From Rhodococcus marinonascens NBRC 14363 (GTDB lineage Bacteria > Actinomycetota > Actinomycetes > Mycobacteriales > Mycobacteriaceae): a DNA stretch of 64,000 nucleotides. Made by a program: the position numbers and the translations under genes. The stretch is taken from positions 62,001 through 126,000 of the forward strand of contig NZ_BCXB01000013.1 of the NCBI RefSeq assembly GCF_001894885.1, written 5' to 3'. How positions within the stretch are numbered: the first letter of the stretch is position 1; each line of letters begins with the position of its first letter. Positions 50,145-57,519 of the stretch are shown here, in pieces. A model generated the notes under the pieces. The model was not told the DNA's origin and did not search any database. It saw only the letters and a list, made by a program, of their open reading frames with translations.

Positions 50145-50594
50145 TTAGGACTGCGCCCCAGCCATCCCGCCGTAGGAGGCAGGCAAGGGCGCGACAATTT
50201 CCCCCTCGGCGAGGCCACTCGTCTCGAAGACTTTGTTGAGCATCGCCGAGCAGTGGGTGACCGTGAGCTCGGTGAAGGCCCGCAACAGCTCCGGAGCCAC
50301 ATCGCCGACGATGATCTCGAGAGCTGAGTCGAACCGGGTTGCGGCGACGTGCGCCATGAAGCGGACCGCCTCCTCGCCGGTGAACGTGCGCCGGATGTCG
50401 ATGTCGATCCCCCGGAAGGTCGCCTGGATCGACTCGAGGTTCTCGGTGTCGAGTGCCGAGAGCAGGTCGAACCGGTCGGACTCGACCTCGGGGGACGGAT
50501 CCCCCGCAGGCGCAGCCGGGGCGGGCTGCGCCGTGCGGGGGGCGGATTTACGTGGGGCGGCCTTCTTCGCCGCCGTCTTACGGGTGCCTGGCAT
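50145..50594 (-). CDS. Tail assembly chaperone, upstream part
   Basis: 149 aa from ATG 50594. Lys/Ala/Pro-rich N-terminus (RKTAAKKAAPRKSAPRTAQP), then the helical chaperone region (FDLLSALDTENLESIQATFR, FMAHVAATRFDSALEIIVGD). Ends GGMAGAQS. Placed between the major tail protein and the tape measure, the diagnostic chaperone position. A GGGGGAAA run on the minus strand (50205 to 50198), 18 codons before the stop, is the probable slippery site for the -1 frameshift. Confidence 0.88.
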   Translation of the reverse strand: MPGTRKTAAKKAAPRKSAPRTAQPAPAAPAGDPSPEVESDRFDLLSALDTENLESIQATFRGIDIDIRRTFTGEEAVRFMAHVAATRFDSALEIIVGDVAPELLRAFTELTVTHCSAMLNKVFETSGLAEGEIVAPLPASYGGMAGAQS

Positions 50595-50615
50595 GATGTG
50601 CTCTCCTACTCGTCG

Positions 50616-51167
50616 TTACGCTACGGGGTTCCAGCTGGTCAGGGTGATGACCGGTTCGAGGGCGAGGAGTTCGAACTCGAAGCCGTCGAGGGTTTCACCG
50701 CCGAACATGCGCGGCGGCGGGGTCGCCAACGTGACGCGGGGGCAGTAGAACCCAGCCGTCTTGTCGTCGTCGCGGACCAGGCAGATCAGGGCGAACTCTT
50801 CGTCGTCGCCGGGCTCCCAGGCGTATACGTCGGTGGCGCCGATCTGGGTGATGGAGCCGCCCTGCAGGGCGGTGAGCACGGTGGCCTGCGAGTAGTCGAC
50901 GGCGCGCAGCTTGAAGCGGTCCTCCTGCGGACCCTTGACCACCTTGTACGGGGCGGTGCGGCGGTTCCACACCGGCAGGGTTTTGAGGTCCCGTTTGGGG
51001 GTCACTTCGAATCCGGCTTCGATGCCGCCGTACGCATCCCAGGTGAGGGCGTCGGTCATCACCACGTTCGCGAACGGGTCCTCGGGCTGGGCGGCTCCGG
51101 CGGGTGCCCGGTAGACGTCGCCGTCGAGCCAGACGTAGGCCTTGCTGGGATCTGCGTAGGTACTCAC
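50616..51167 (-). CDS. Major tail protein
   Basis: 183 aa from GTG 51167. Tail-tube-type sequence: AYVWLDGDVYRAPAGAAQP, TWDAYGGIEAGFEVTPKRDL, LRAVDYSQATVLTALQGGSI, FEFELLALEPVITLTSWNPV. Lies between the tail terminator/connector genes and the chaperones, as in all siphoviruses of this type. Forms the tail tube by stacking hexamers. Confidence 0.87.
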   Translation of the reverse strand: MSTYADPSKAYVWLDGDVYRAPAGAAQPEDPFANVVMTDALTWDAYGGIEAGFEVTPKRDLKTLPVWNRRTAPYKVVKGPQEDRFKLRAVDYSQATVLTALQGGSITQIGATDVYAWEPGDDEEFALICLVRDDDKTAGFYCPRVTLATPPPRMFGGETLDGFEFELLALEPVITLTSWNPVA

Positions 51168-51212
51168 GTTGTTACCTCCTGGAGTCGCTCACATGGGGGT
51201 GAGCGGTGGAAG

Positions 51213-51251
51213 CCTCACCCCCGACGTGCCAGGCAGGCATCGGGGGTGAGG
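51213..51251. terminator. Hairpin upstream of the major tail gene
   Basis: Perfect 12-bp arms CCTCACCCCCGA / TCGGGGGTGAGG with a 15-base loop, between the connector genes and the major tail gene. Could stabilise the abundant major-tail mRNA or attenuate read-through. Confidence 0.65.
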
Positions 51252-51279
51252 CGAATGGGGGCCGCGGAAGTGCGGCAGT

Positions 51280-51720
51280 TCAGTGCGACTCGCGCATCTT
51301 CAACTCGACCGTGACGAATGCCCGGTAGAGCGGGTTGTCGACGCCGCGTTTGACGTCGACGTCGTTGATGGGCCCGGTCTTCCACCCGCCTGTCCAGGTG
51401 GCGCCACGGAACGAGACGTTCCGGGCCCGGCCGAGTAGCTGTCCGGCCGTCGCGGCGATGTTCCACGCCACTTCGTCGGGATCGGTGTCGCCGCCGAGGA
51501 TCTCCCACTTGGGCACCCACACGTTCAGTGCGAGCAGCGGCCGGCGAAGCATCGGATCCACCCCGACGTTGCCGATGGAGCGGATCGTCATCGCCGGGCC
51601 GGTGATCGGGTCCGGCAGTTCGCGGGTGGTTACCGACTCGGCGGGGATCAGTGCGGTGAACTCCGGCGTGGAGAGCAGGAATTCGCGGACGGCACCGGGG
51701 GCGAAGGGAATTGCGCCCAT
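51280..51720 (-). CDS. Tail terminator / minor connector protein
   Basis: 146 aa from ATG 51720 (MGAIPFAPGAVREFLLSTPE); GTG 51723 is an alternative. Contains FTALIPAESVTTRELPDPIT and LNVWVPKWEILGGDTDPDEV and ends AFVTVELKMRESH. The size, acidic/beta character and place just before the major tail gene fit the tail terminator (Tc) protein. No specific motif, so assignment is by position. Confidence 0.65.
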   Translation of the reverse strand: MGAIPFAPGAVREFLLSTPEFTALIPAESVTTRELPDPITGPAMTIRSIGNVGVDPMLRRPLLALNVWVPKWEILGGDTDPDEVAWNIAATAGQLLGRARNVSFRGATWTGGWKTGPINDVDVKRGVDNPLYRAFVTVELKMRESH

Positions 51721-51733
51721 CACCTACACCCCC

Positions 51734-52036
51734 TTACTTCGGTTTCCAGCCCGAGTACCTGCCCCGGGACCGGGCCGCATCCGTCAGCGCGGCATGGGCG
51801 GGGGTGTCGGAGGTGCCGTATTCCTTGTGGAGGGCCAGCTCGTCGTTGTCGACGAGATACACCCGATCCCCGTCCACCTCGACGTCGATGCCGTCCCGGT
51901 AGTCACCGGTGAGTACGGGGGCGTGTGCGCGTGCCTCGTCAGCCGCTTCGCGGGCGATGTCGGCACGGTCGTCGGTGGAGATGCGGCGGGCCTCCCGGGC
52001 CGCCTGTGCGTCGAAGATGGTGATCCGGACGACCAT
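51734..52036 (-). CDS. HK97 gp10-like head-tail connector
   Basis: 100 aa with features of the gp10/neck-protein family: REAADEARAHAPVLTGDYRD, VDGDRVYLVDNDELALHKEY, and the tail KEYGTSDTPAHAALTDAARS. In this family the helical and beta-strand pattern with APVxTGxYRxG is a hallmark. ATG 52036. Joins the head completion proteins to the tail. Confidence 0.8.
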   Translation of the reverse strand: MVVRITIFDAQAAREARRISTDDRADIAREAADEARAHAPVLTGDYRDGIDVEVDGDRVYLVDNDELALHKEYGTSDTPAHAALTDAARSRGRYSGWKPK

Positions 52037-52039
52037 CGT

Positions 52040-52267
52040 TCAGTCCTTCCGGTCAGCCCTCGGGGCCTCCGCCTTGGCGAATGCCTTCGGTGCTGCGGTG
52101 GGGCCGTCGACCGCCTTGAGGGGCTCACCCTTGGGTGTGGGTGTACTCGTCGCCGGTTGCTTCACACTCTTCAGATGCTCCTGGTGCACCTTGGAGTCGC
52201 GGGCGGCCCAGTGTTTCTTGCCGTCCCGGACGAACTCCACGATGCTGGTGTGCTCTGTCTTGGCCAT
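52040..52267 (-). CDS. Small basic phage protein (75 aa)
   Basis: MAKTEHTSIVEFVRDGKKHW then an Ala/Pro/Lys-rich tail (KGEPLKAVDGPTAAPKAFAK). Between head-closure and connector genes with 3-5 base gaps. Function unknown; may be a small head-tail or regulatory protein. Confidence 0.65.
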   Translation of the reverse strand: MAKTEHTSIVEFVRDGKKHWAARDSKVHQEHLKSVKQPATSTPTPKGEPLKAVDGPTAAPKAFAKAEAPRADRKD

Positions 52268-52272
52268 TGCTG

Positions 52273-52647
52273 CTACTCCTGGTAGTCGGATGAGGTCCGC
52301 ACGATGGCGGCAATGTAGGCGGGCCTGCGCGATCCGCGTGCCGGCCGCCGCGCGCGCGGCGTGCCGACCACCTGGAACACCCGGCCGTCCGGACCGCGGA
52401 ACGCGTCACGTCGCTGCGGGAACGGGTCGATACCCGGATCGAGCAGAAGCACATACGAACTCGCTTCGTGGCCGTCCTCGAACTCGCTGTTCCCGGCTTT
52501 GACCGATGAGGACGACAACTGCTCTTGCTGAAGAAGTCCGGTCCACGGGATTTCCGACCTCGGCACGGGGATGCGGTTCCCCGTTGCTGGATCCCGAACC
52601 GGTTCGTTGTCCCGCAGGAGGGTCCACTCCTCGGGCAACCGGGGCAT
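52273..52647 (-). CDS. Head closure / head-tail adaptor protein
   Basis: 124 aa from ATG 52647. Sequence LPEEWTLLRDNEPVRDPATG and DPFPQRRDAFRGPDGRVFQV is beta-barrel-like, as in SPP1 gp16-type head closure proteins. It overlaps the upstream adaptor's stop by one base. Assigned by size, fold pattern and order. Confidence 0.65.
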   Translation of the reverse strand: MPRLPEEWTLLRDNEPVRDPATGNRIPVPRSEIPWTGLLQQEQLSSSSVKAGNSEFEDGHEASSYVLLLDPGIDPFPQRRDAFRGPDGRVFQVVGTPRARRPARGSRRPAYIAAIVRTSSDYQE

Positions 52648-53048
52648 CAGCCGACCCGGATCGTGAAGGCGTTGCCCGAGGTGTTACCCGCTTCCGGATC
52701 GAGATCGCCGAGTTCACTGTCGGTGAAGTAGACCAGCCGAGGATCGATGTCGGTGTAGGACGTCGTGATCTCCGGGTACTGGGTGGACCGCACCCGCAGC
52801 CCGACCCGGGTGGCGTCCAGTGCGCGAACCACTGCGGTCGTCACTGTGCCCTTGACCAGTTCGGGATCAAGATCCCCGGAAGTCATCCGATTGTCGATGT
52901 CGAGGTGACGACGGGACCGCAGAATGGCGGAGGCGAACACTATGAACGAATTCGCCTGAGACAGTTCAGGCTCGACCAAAGTTTCCCCCAGTCGAGCCTG
53001 AACATCGTCCACCTCGATCAGCGGCTCCGAGCTAGAGGGCGCTATCAC
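52647..53048 (-). CDS. Head-tail adaptor (Gp15-like)
   Basis: 133 aa from GTG 53048. Helical N-terminus EVDDVQARLGETLVEPELSQ and ATRVGLRVRSTQYPEITTSY near the C-terminus match the gp15/gp6-like adaptor proteins located after the major capsid gene. Overlaps the upstream gene by 17 bases. Forms the ring below the portal. Confidence 0.7.
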   Translation of the reverse strand: MIAPSSSEPLIEVDDVQARLGETLVEPELSQANSFIVFASAILRSRRHLDIDNRMTSGDLDPELVKGTVTTAVVRALDATRVGLRVRSTQYPEITTSYTDIDPRLVYFTDSELGDLDPEAGNTSGNAFTIRVG

Positions 53049-53316
53049 CGCTACCCTCGATTACCGCGAGGAGGTCGGCCTTCTTCTTCGCATCCCCGAG
53101 GTCGATGCCGTGCTCCTCGGCGTAGGCCAGGAGGTCGTCGACCTTCCAGTCCTCCGATGGTGAGCCCTCGGGGAACGTGGCGGGGGTGTCGTCGGTGATC
53201 GCCGCGGGGTTGGTGATCTTCCCGGCCGCCCACGAGGGAAGAGTGTCGCCTGGTTGGAACTCGTGCACCGAGCCCTGGTCATCGTGAACGTAGACCGTGG
53301 CCGCGGCCGTTGCCAT
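53032..53316 (-). CDS. Small head-module protein (94 aa)
   Basis: ATG 53316 overlapping the capsid stop. An N-terminal part YVHDDQGSVHEFQPGDTLPS, then DWKVDDLLAYAEEHGIDLGD resembling a SAP/LEM-like helical motif or Rho-N-like domain. Often annotated as a hypothetical head protein following the capsid; function unknown. Confidence 0.65.
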   Translation of the reverse strand: MATAAATVYVHDDQGSVHEFQPGDTLPSWAAGKITNPAAITDDTPATFPEGSPSEDWKVDDLLAYAEEHGIDLGDAKKKADLLAVIEGSGDSAL

Positions 53317-54362
53317 CAGGCGAGGACCTTCGCATGGAACGACAGGTTCGGGTTGGCCAGGACCGGCAGTGCGGTGGCCACCGCCTTGGTCCACAGTGCG
53401 ACCGGGTCCGGCGTCTTGTAGACGCCGGCAGTGATACCCGGTTCGTCACCGGCCGCGATGCCGTAGTCCGGTTCGAGGGACTCCGCGGTCGGCCCGTACA
53501 GGGTGCTGCCGAGGACCGTGCTGCCGCCCATGGTCTCGCCTGACATGGGCGCAGGCAGGAAGAGGAAAGCGGACTCGGGGATGACCCGAGTGGCGACCCC
53601 GTCGACCTTCACCTGAGTGTCGTTGAGGACGACCGGCGGCAGGCCGTACGCCTCGAGGATCTGTGCGAGCAGCGCGCGGGAGATGACGGACGGCCCACCG
53701 GACACCGTTGCGCCGAGAGTCCGGACTTCCGCGCTGCGCAGGATGTTGTTGAGCACCTTCAGGGTGGTGCCGATCGCCCCGGGGTACTGGCCGTCGTTGT
53801 TGGCGACATAGGTTGCCTGCCAGGCCAGCATGTCGGTGATCGGTGTGGAGGTGTCGACGGCGGACCACAGGGTGGACGGAGCCACATTCGAATGGCCGGC
53901 GTTGCGGCCGAAGTCGACGTCGGCGACGAAACCGTTCTCGGCGATCGTGACCTTGCCGGTGACCAGGGCCTGACCGCGGGCGAGCTCCATGCGCGCACCG
54001 ACCGCGCGCACCATGCGCTCGGTGTCCGTGTACAGCCCGTCGGTGATGGCCTTGTCGGCCTTGCGTTGACGGAGTCGGTCGTACTCGCCGAGCCGGATCT
54101 TGCGGGACACCGGGGGGAGCTCACCCGAGACGCGGGTGATGCCCGGACGCGAGGCGATCGAGGACTCGGCGTCGAAGGCGCGGAAGGTCGCAGCCTCGGC
54201 CAGACCCTCGCCGCCGCGGGCGAATCGGTAGTCCAGGTCGTCGACTTCGACGTTCGGGAGGAACTCCGAGAGGGTGAACTGGTTGATCTGGAGATCGGCC
54301 AGTGCCCCGCGGGCGTAGCCGGTCAGCTCGGCCGGCTGGATGTAATCGGTGTGGATCAGCAT
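53316..54362 (-). CDS. Major capsid protein (HK97-fold, capsid-E-like)
   Basis: 348 aa. HK97-fold features: an N-terminal arm (LADLQINQFTLSEFLPNVEV), SRKIRLGEYDRLRQRKADKA (E-loop region), RMELARGQALVTGKVTIAEN, and the P-domain stretch ILEAYGLPPVVLNDTQVKVD, ending with LPVLANPNLSFHAKVLA. Placed after the decoration and scaffold genes. Forms the icosahedral head. No in-gene protease; maturation presumably follows scaffold removal. Confidence 0.9.
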   Translation of the reverse strand: MLIHTDYIQPAELTGYARGALADLQINQFTLSEFLPNVEVDDLDYRFARGGEGLAEAATFRAFDAESSIASRPGITRVSGELPPVSRKIRLGEYDRLRQRKADKAITDGLYTDTERMVRAVGARMELARGQALVTGKVTIAENGFVADVDFGRNAGHSNVAPSTLWSAVDTSTPITDMLAWQATYVANNDGQYPGAIGTTLKVLNNILRSAEVRTLGATVSGGPSVISRALLAQILEAYGLPPVVLNDTQVKVDGVATRVIPESAFLFLPAPMSGETMGGSTVLGSTLYGPTAESLEPDYGIAAGDEPGITAGVYKTPDPVALWTKAVATALPVLANPNLSFHAKVLA

Positions 54363-54375
54363 GCTGGTCGCCTCC

Positions 54376-54759
54376 TTAGACGTAGATCAGTCGGCCGGCG
54401 GCGGAGGTCTTGGCCTCGGCCGTGATGGCGAACGGAAGGTTGGCTTCGACGATTCGACCGTGGTCGAGGATCGGGACCACGACGTTGCCGTCACCGATCT
54501 TCTGCGCCGTCAGGGTGTGACCGACCAGGGTCTGGCGACCGTCGGCGGCGTCCTTGTCGCACAGGCCGTACAAGCCTGTGGCGGTGATCTTGCCGACCGC
54601 GACACCGGACGGCAGGTGACCGTCCGGGTAGTGGGTGGTTGATGTCAGGGTGGCGATGTTCAGCGTGCCGGTGCGGGCCGCGTCGGTGCCGTGTGCGGAG
54701 CCGAGCCAGGACTGGTTGTCCTGGCCGAAGGTCTCCGTCTTGAGCGAGAAATCAGGCAT
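54376..54759 (-). CDS. Head decoration protein
   Basis: 127 aa, ATG 54759. Lambda gpD-like pattern: LPSGVAVGKITATGLYGLCD and VVVPILDHGRIVEANLPFAI. It lies between scaffold and capsid genes as usual. Trimers would cap the capsid three-fold axes. Confidence 0.8.
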   Translation of the reverse strand: MPDFSLKTETFGQDNQSWLGSAHGTDAARTGTLNIATLTSTTHYPDGHLPSGVAVGKITATGLYGLCDKDAADGRQTLVGHTLTAQKIGDGNVVVPILDHGRIVEANLPFAITAEAKTSAAGRLIYV

Positions 54760-54777
54760 GTCCCCTCCTTTGGGGTG

Positions 54778-55461
54778 TCAGTTCTTCTTGTGGCGCGCTT
54801 TGTAGGTGGCGAGACCCGAGGCCACTGAGCCTGCGGTGTCCTTCTCCCCTCCGCCTTGGCGGCGGTCGGGCTTCGGTGCCTTCCGGGTGCCGCCTTGCGC
54901 GGCCAGGTACGGCTTCTTCTCGACGAGTTCTGTGATCGCTTCCGCGATCTCGTCCTCGTCGATTTCACCGTCATCGCCGACCTCGAATTGCTCGAGGTCG
55001 AGAAACTTCAGTGCGTCTGAAGGATCTGAGAGCTTGCCGGCTGCGGCAGCTCGAATCTCCGCCTTCACGATCCGCACGTTGGCCTTGGCGAGTGCGGACT
55101 GATCCGCGTCTCGTTGAGTGGAATCGGCGTCGTCGCCACCGGATTCGAGCGTGGAGATGCGCTGCTCGAGTTCCTGGCGTTTGGTGCGCTCGCACTTCCA
55201 CTTCGACTTCATGTTGTCGAGGGCACGCTTGCCCTTGTCGCCGAGATCCCGCTCGTCCGACTCACCGTCGACATCGGTGTCAACCGACTCGTCGGGGTCA
55301 CCTTCGGCGTCGGAACCATCACCGTCGTCCCCCGGCTTGTCGCCGGTGTCGCCGTCACCCTCGCCGTTGCCGCCCAGGACGGGCCAGATCGGTCCGCGCC
55401 GGGTCATGCCCAGTGCGGTGAGGCCGGTGATGGGGTGAATGGGCAGGATGGTGCTCGACAT
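54778..55461 (-). CDS. Capsid scaffolding protein
   Basis: 227 aa from ATG 55461 with AAAGGAG upstream. Very acidic residues 30-75 (GDGDTGDKPGDDGDGSDAEG), a coiled coil (KWKCERTKRQELEQRISTLE), acidic helix (EVGDDGEIDEDEIAEAITEL) and a basic tail (TYKARHKKN), the classic scaffold composition with a capsid-binding basic C-terminus. Located between the MuF-like gene module and the decoration gene. Confidence 0.85.
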   Translation of the reverse strand: MSSTILPIHPITGLTALGMTRRGPIWPVLGGNGEGDGDTGDKPGDDGDGSDAEGDPDESVDTDVDGESDERDLGDKGKRALDNMKSKWKCERTKRQELEQRISTLESGGDDADSTQRDADQSALAKANVRIVKAEIRAAAAGKLSDPSDALKFLDLEQFEVGDDGEIDEDEIAEAITELVEKKPYLAAQGGTRKAPKPDRRQGGGEKDTAGSVASGLATYKARHKKN

Positions 55462-55548
55462 GCGGTTCTCCTTTGGTCGCCCGTTGCGGGCACAGGCCAC
55501 CCCTTGCGGGTGGGGGATGCGGATACCATGCCAAGGCAAGGCATGACG

Positions 55549-55579
55549 AAGGCCCCGGAGTCAATACTCACGGGGCCTT
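55549..55579. terminator. Terminator between the 78-aa gene and the scaffold gene
   Basis: AAGGCCCCG / CGGGGCCTT, 9-bp perfect arms, 13-base loop. It insulates the MuF/78-aa pair from the capsid genes, unusual inside a phage head operon. Confidence 0.75.
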
Positions 55580-55594
55580 GTTGGCGTGTTGGTG

Positions 55595-55831
55595 CTACGC
55601 GGGTAGATGCAGCAGATGGCGATAGCCGCTGCTGATCAGGCTCTCCTTCAGACGCTCAGATGGCGTGTGGCGGTCGAGCCACTTGGTGATGCCCTGTTCC
55701 CTCTCCGCGTGAGAGGCTCGTGCGAGTCCGAGTTGGGTAACCAAGGAGCTCACGAACTGCGGTTCGGGCCGGGGAGAATTGGAGGGAGCGAAGATGCTGT
55801 CGTCCCAAAGTCGATCATTACTCATCGGCAT
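55595..55831 (-). CDS. 78-aa protein directly after the MuF-ART gene; candidate immunity protein
   Basis: ATG 55831 lies 3 bases after the MuF-ART stop and has one of the strongest ribosome binding sites in the region (GGAGGTGATC, 7-base spacing), inside the end of the toxin gene. Sequence: RLWDDSIFAPSNSPRPEPQF, VTQLGLARASHAEREQGITK, ERLKESLISSGYRHLLHLPA. No recognised domain, no membrane segment, and no counterpart in standard head modules. A terminator follows. Tight coupling to a C-terminal toxin-type domain makes an immunity role plausible but unproven. Confidence 0.7.
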   Translation of the reverse strand: MPMSNDRLWDDSIFAPSNSPRPEPQFVSSLVTQLGLARASHAEREQGITKWLDRHTPSERLKESLISSGYRHLLHLPA

Positions 55832-55833
55832 CG

Positions 55834-57519
55834 TCAGATCACCTCCACATCCACAATCGGCAGATCCCCAGTGTATGACACTTCCCGTACGCGCATCAGG
55901 TGTCCGTCCGAAAGTAGCAGCTCACGCTGGTATTGCATGTCAGGCTCACCAACCAACTTCACCCATGCCGCCGGAGTTCCCGACTGGATGGACACGCGCA
56001 GTAGTGCCGGTCCGCCACCGAACGAAGGCTTGGTGAACTCCTCGACTGCCAGCGATCGGGAGGTCGAGACAGCGAGCAGGCCATTCGCTTGGACTTCCTG
56101 TCCGGTCAGTTCAGCGAGTCGCTGGTTCGGCACTCCAAACAGGGTGTTGGTGTTGCGGATACCTCGCCACGTGACCACGTCGCGCGCCAACCGGCCGGCG
56201 TCGATCGACTCAAGGACAGGCCCAGCCACCTGTGCGGCTTCTAGGTCGTCCGCACCGGTGCGAAGTACCTGTTGAATACGCTGGAAGAATCGGTCGTCGG
56301 CGCGCTGCCACTGCGCGATCGCACTGCGCTGCCGTTCAGACAGGCCCTTCGCCCAGTCGGCGAAGTCGTCGTCGAGCTGGCGGGCGAGTAACTCCCCGTC
56401 GTCATCTCCAGACACCAGGACATCTTCCCGGGGAGGCCTGGGTGGCACGCGACCACCACCGACAGGCTCTGGCTTGCGAGTCGTCCGCCGCCTCGGGTCA
56501 GTTGACGTCGCACGTCCGAGAGGAGAAGGAGTGCGATCGCCCATGTATCCGTTCATCCGTAGCAGGCGGAGTGCGTCGTCGCGGTCCTCTGCGATCTCGT
56601 AGATCGCTTCGGGCATGAGCCGCGGTGTGGTTGCCGCAGTACGTCCGCGAGCGTTGAGCGCTTTCCCTGCTAGTCCCCGCTTGGTGACGCCCTCGGTCGT
56701 GGTGAGCAGGTTTCGCCCGTACGCGTTCGTGAGCTGGGCCCGCCCGCTGGCGACGGCCATTCCTCGCCGGGCGTTGACCACCTGGCTGATGTCGGCGCCG
56801 TCGCGGATTGCCTCCGCTCCGGCCTTGGTGAAGATCTTGTTCTGCAGATCTTCGGTCAGGCTGTCGAAGTAGTCCTTCGGGTCGGTGTGCAGGTCGCCGG
56901 CGGCGTCCTCGCTGGAAGGTATGTGCCGGCAGTCGCATCCTGGGTGGCGCTGGAATCCTTGATTCCACCGGTAGAACTTCCCTGCAAGCAACGCGCACCG
57001 CGCGCACGATGGCGGGTTGAGCATGCGGGCATACCCGACATTGCGTCGTGTGACGATACTGAGCGACGTAGCCGCACGGGATGCGTCGGCGACTTGAACC
57101 TGCATGCGCAGCATCAGCGCGTTGAGGCCCGATTCCCATGCCTTCGAGAGGGTCTGCTGGTCAACATTTTCGGCTGCGGCGATCTTCGACTTCGCGGTGA
57201 TCACCGAGCCGTACATCAGCGAGTCCAACGGCCGACCGTCCGATGCGACACCGACCAGCGGAGTGGTCGAGGGAATCAGGTCCGCAGCTACCGGTGTGCC
57301 GAGTTCGTCGAGCGCGTCGGCGACATACGCCTCCGCGCCCCGTACGGCCCGCGCCTGACCGGATGCGGCGACGGCGACCAGGCGGTCGACGTTCGCGGCA
57401 AACCAGCTGTCGAAGTCCTTCGGCGGCCGGGTACCCCAGATCCTCCGGGCGGCAAGGAGAACGGTTGCGGTGATCTCCTGCTGCGCCCGGTAGTGGTCAC
57501 TTGCCGCCGACGGAAGCAT
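55834..57519 (-). CDS. MuF-like minor head protein fused to a C-terminal ADP-ribosyltransferase domain
   Basis: 561 aa, much longer than usual MuF/VG15 head proteins. Residues 1-320 form the head-protein part; the MuF/VG15 zinc-like signature is at 171-200 (SCARC, FYRWNQGFQRHPGCDCRHI). After a proline-rich linker (residues 350-380) a mono-ADP-ribosyltransferase domain spans about 390-561: VVTWRGIR with arginine near 452, LLAVSTSRSLAVEEF with STS at 485-487, and MQYQRELLL with QRE at 531-533. R-STS-QxE is the R-S-E clade; QxE instead of ExE resembles non-arginine-modifying C3-type enzymes. ATG 57519 overlaps the portal gene by 23 bases. The ART may modify host targets after injection or act against competitors. 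Confidence 0.9.
   Translation of the reverse strand: MLPSAASDHYRAQQEITATVLLAARRIWGTRPPKDFDSWFAANVDRLVAVAASGQARAVRGAEAYVADALDELGTPVAADLIPSTTPLVGVASDGRPLDSLMYGSVITAKSKIAAAENVDQQTLSKAWESGLNALMLRMQVQVADASRAATSLSIVTRRNVGYARMLNPPSCARCALLAGKFYRWNQGFQRHPGCDCRHIPSSEDAAGDLHTDPKDYFDSLTEDLQNKIFTKAGAEAIRDGADISQVVNARRGMAVASGRAQLTNAYGRNLLTTTEGVTKRGLAGKALNARGRTAATTPRLMPEAIYEIAEDRDDALRLLRMNGYMGDRTPSPLGRATSTDPRRRTTRKPEPVGGGRVPPRPPREDVLVSGDDDGELLARQLDDDFADWAKGLSERQRSAIAQWQRADDRFFQRIQQVLRTGADDLEAAQVAGPVLESIDAGRLARDVVTWRGIRNTNTLFGVPNQRLAELTGQEVQANGLLAVSTSRSLAVEEFTKPSFGGGPALLRVSIQSGTPAAWVKLVGEPDMQYQRELLLSDGHLMRVREVSYTGDLPIVDVEVI

Noticed and set aside
50081-50302. 73-codon minus frame between the two chaperone frames
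   Set aside because: Lies in the third frame; the -1 frame fusion explains the interval.
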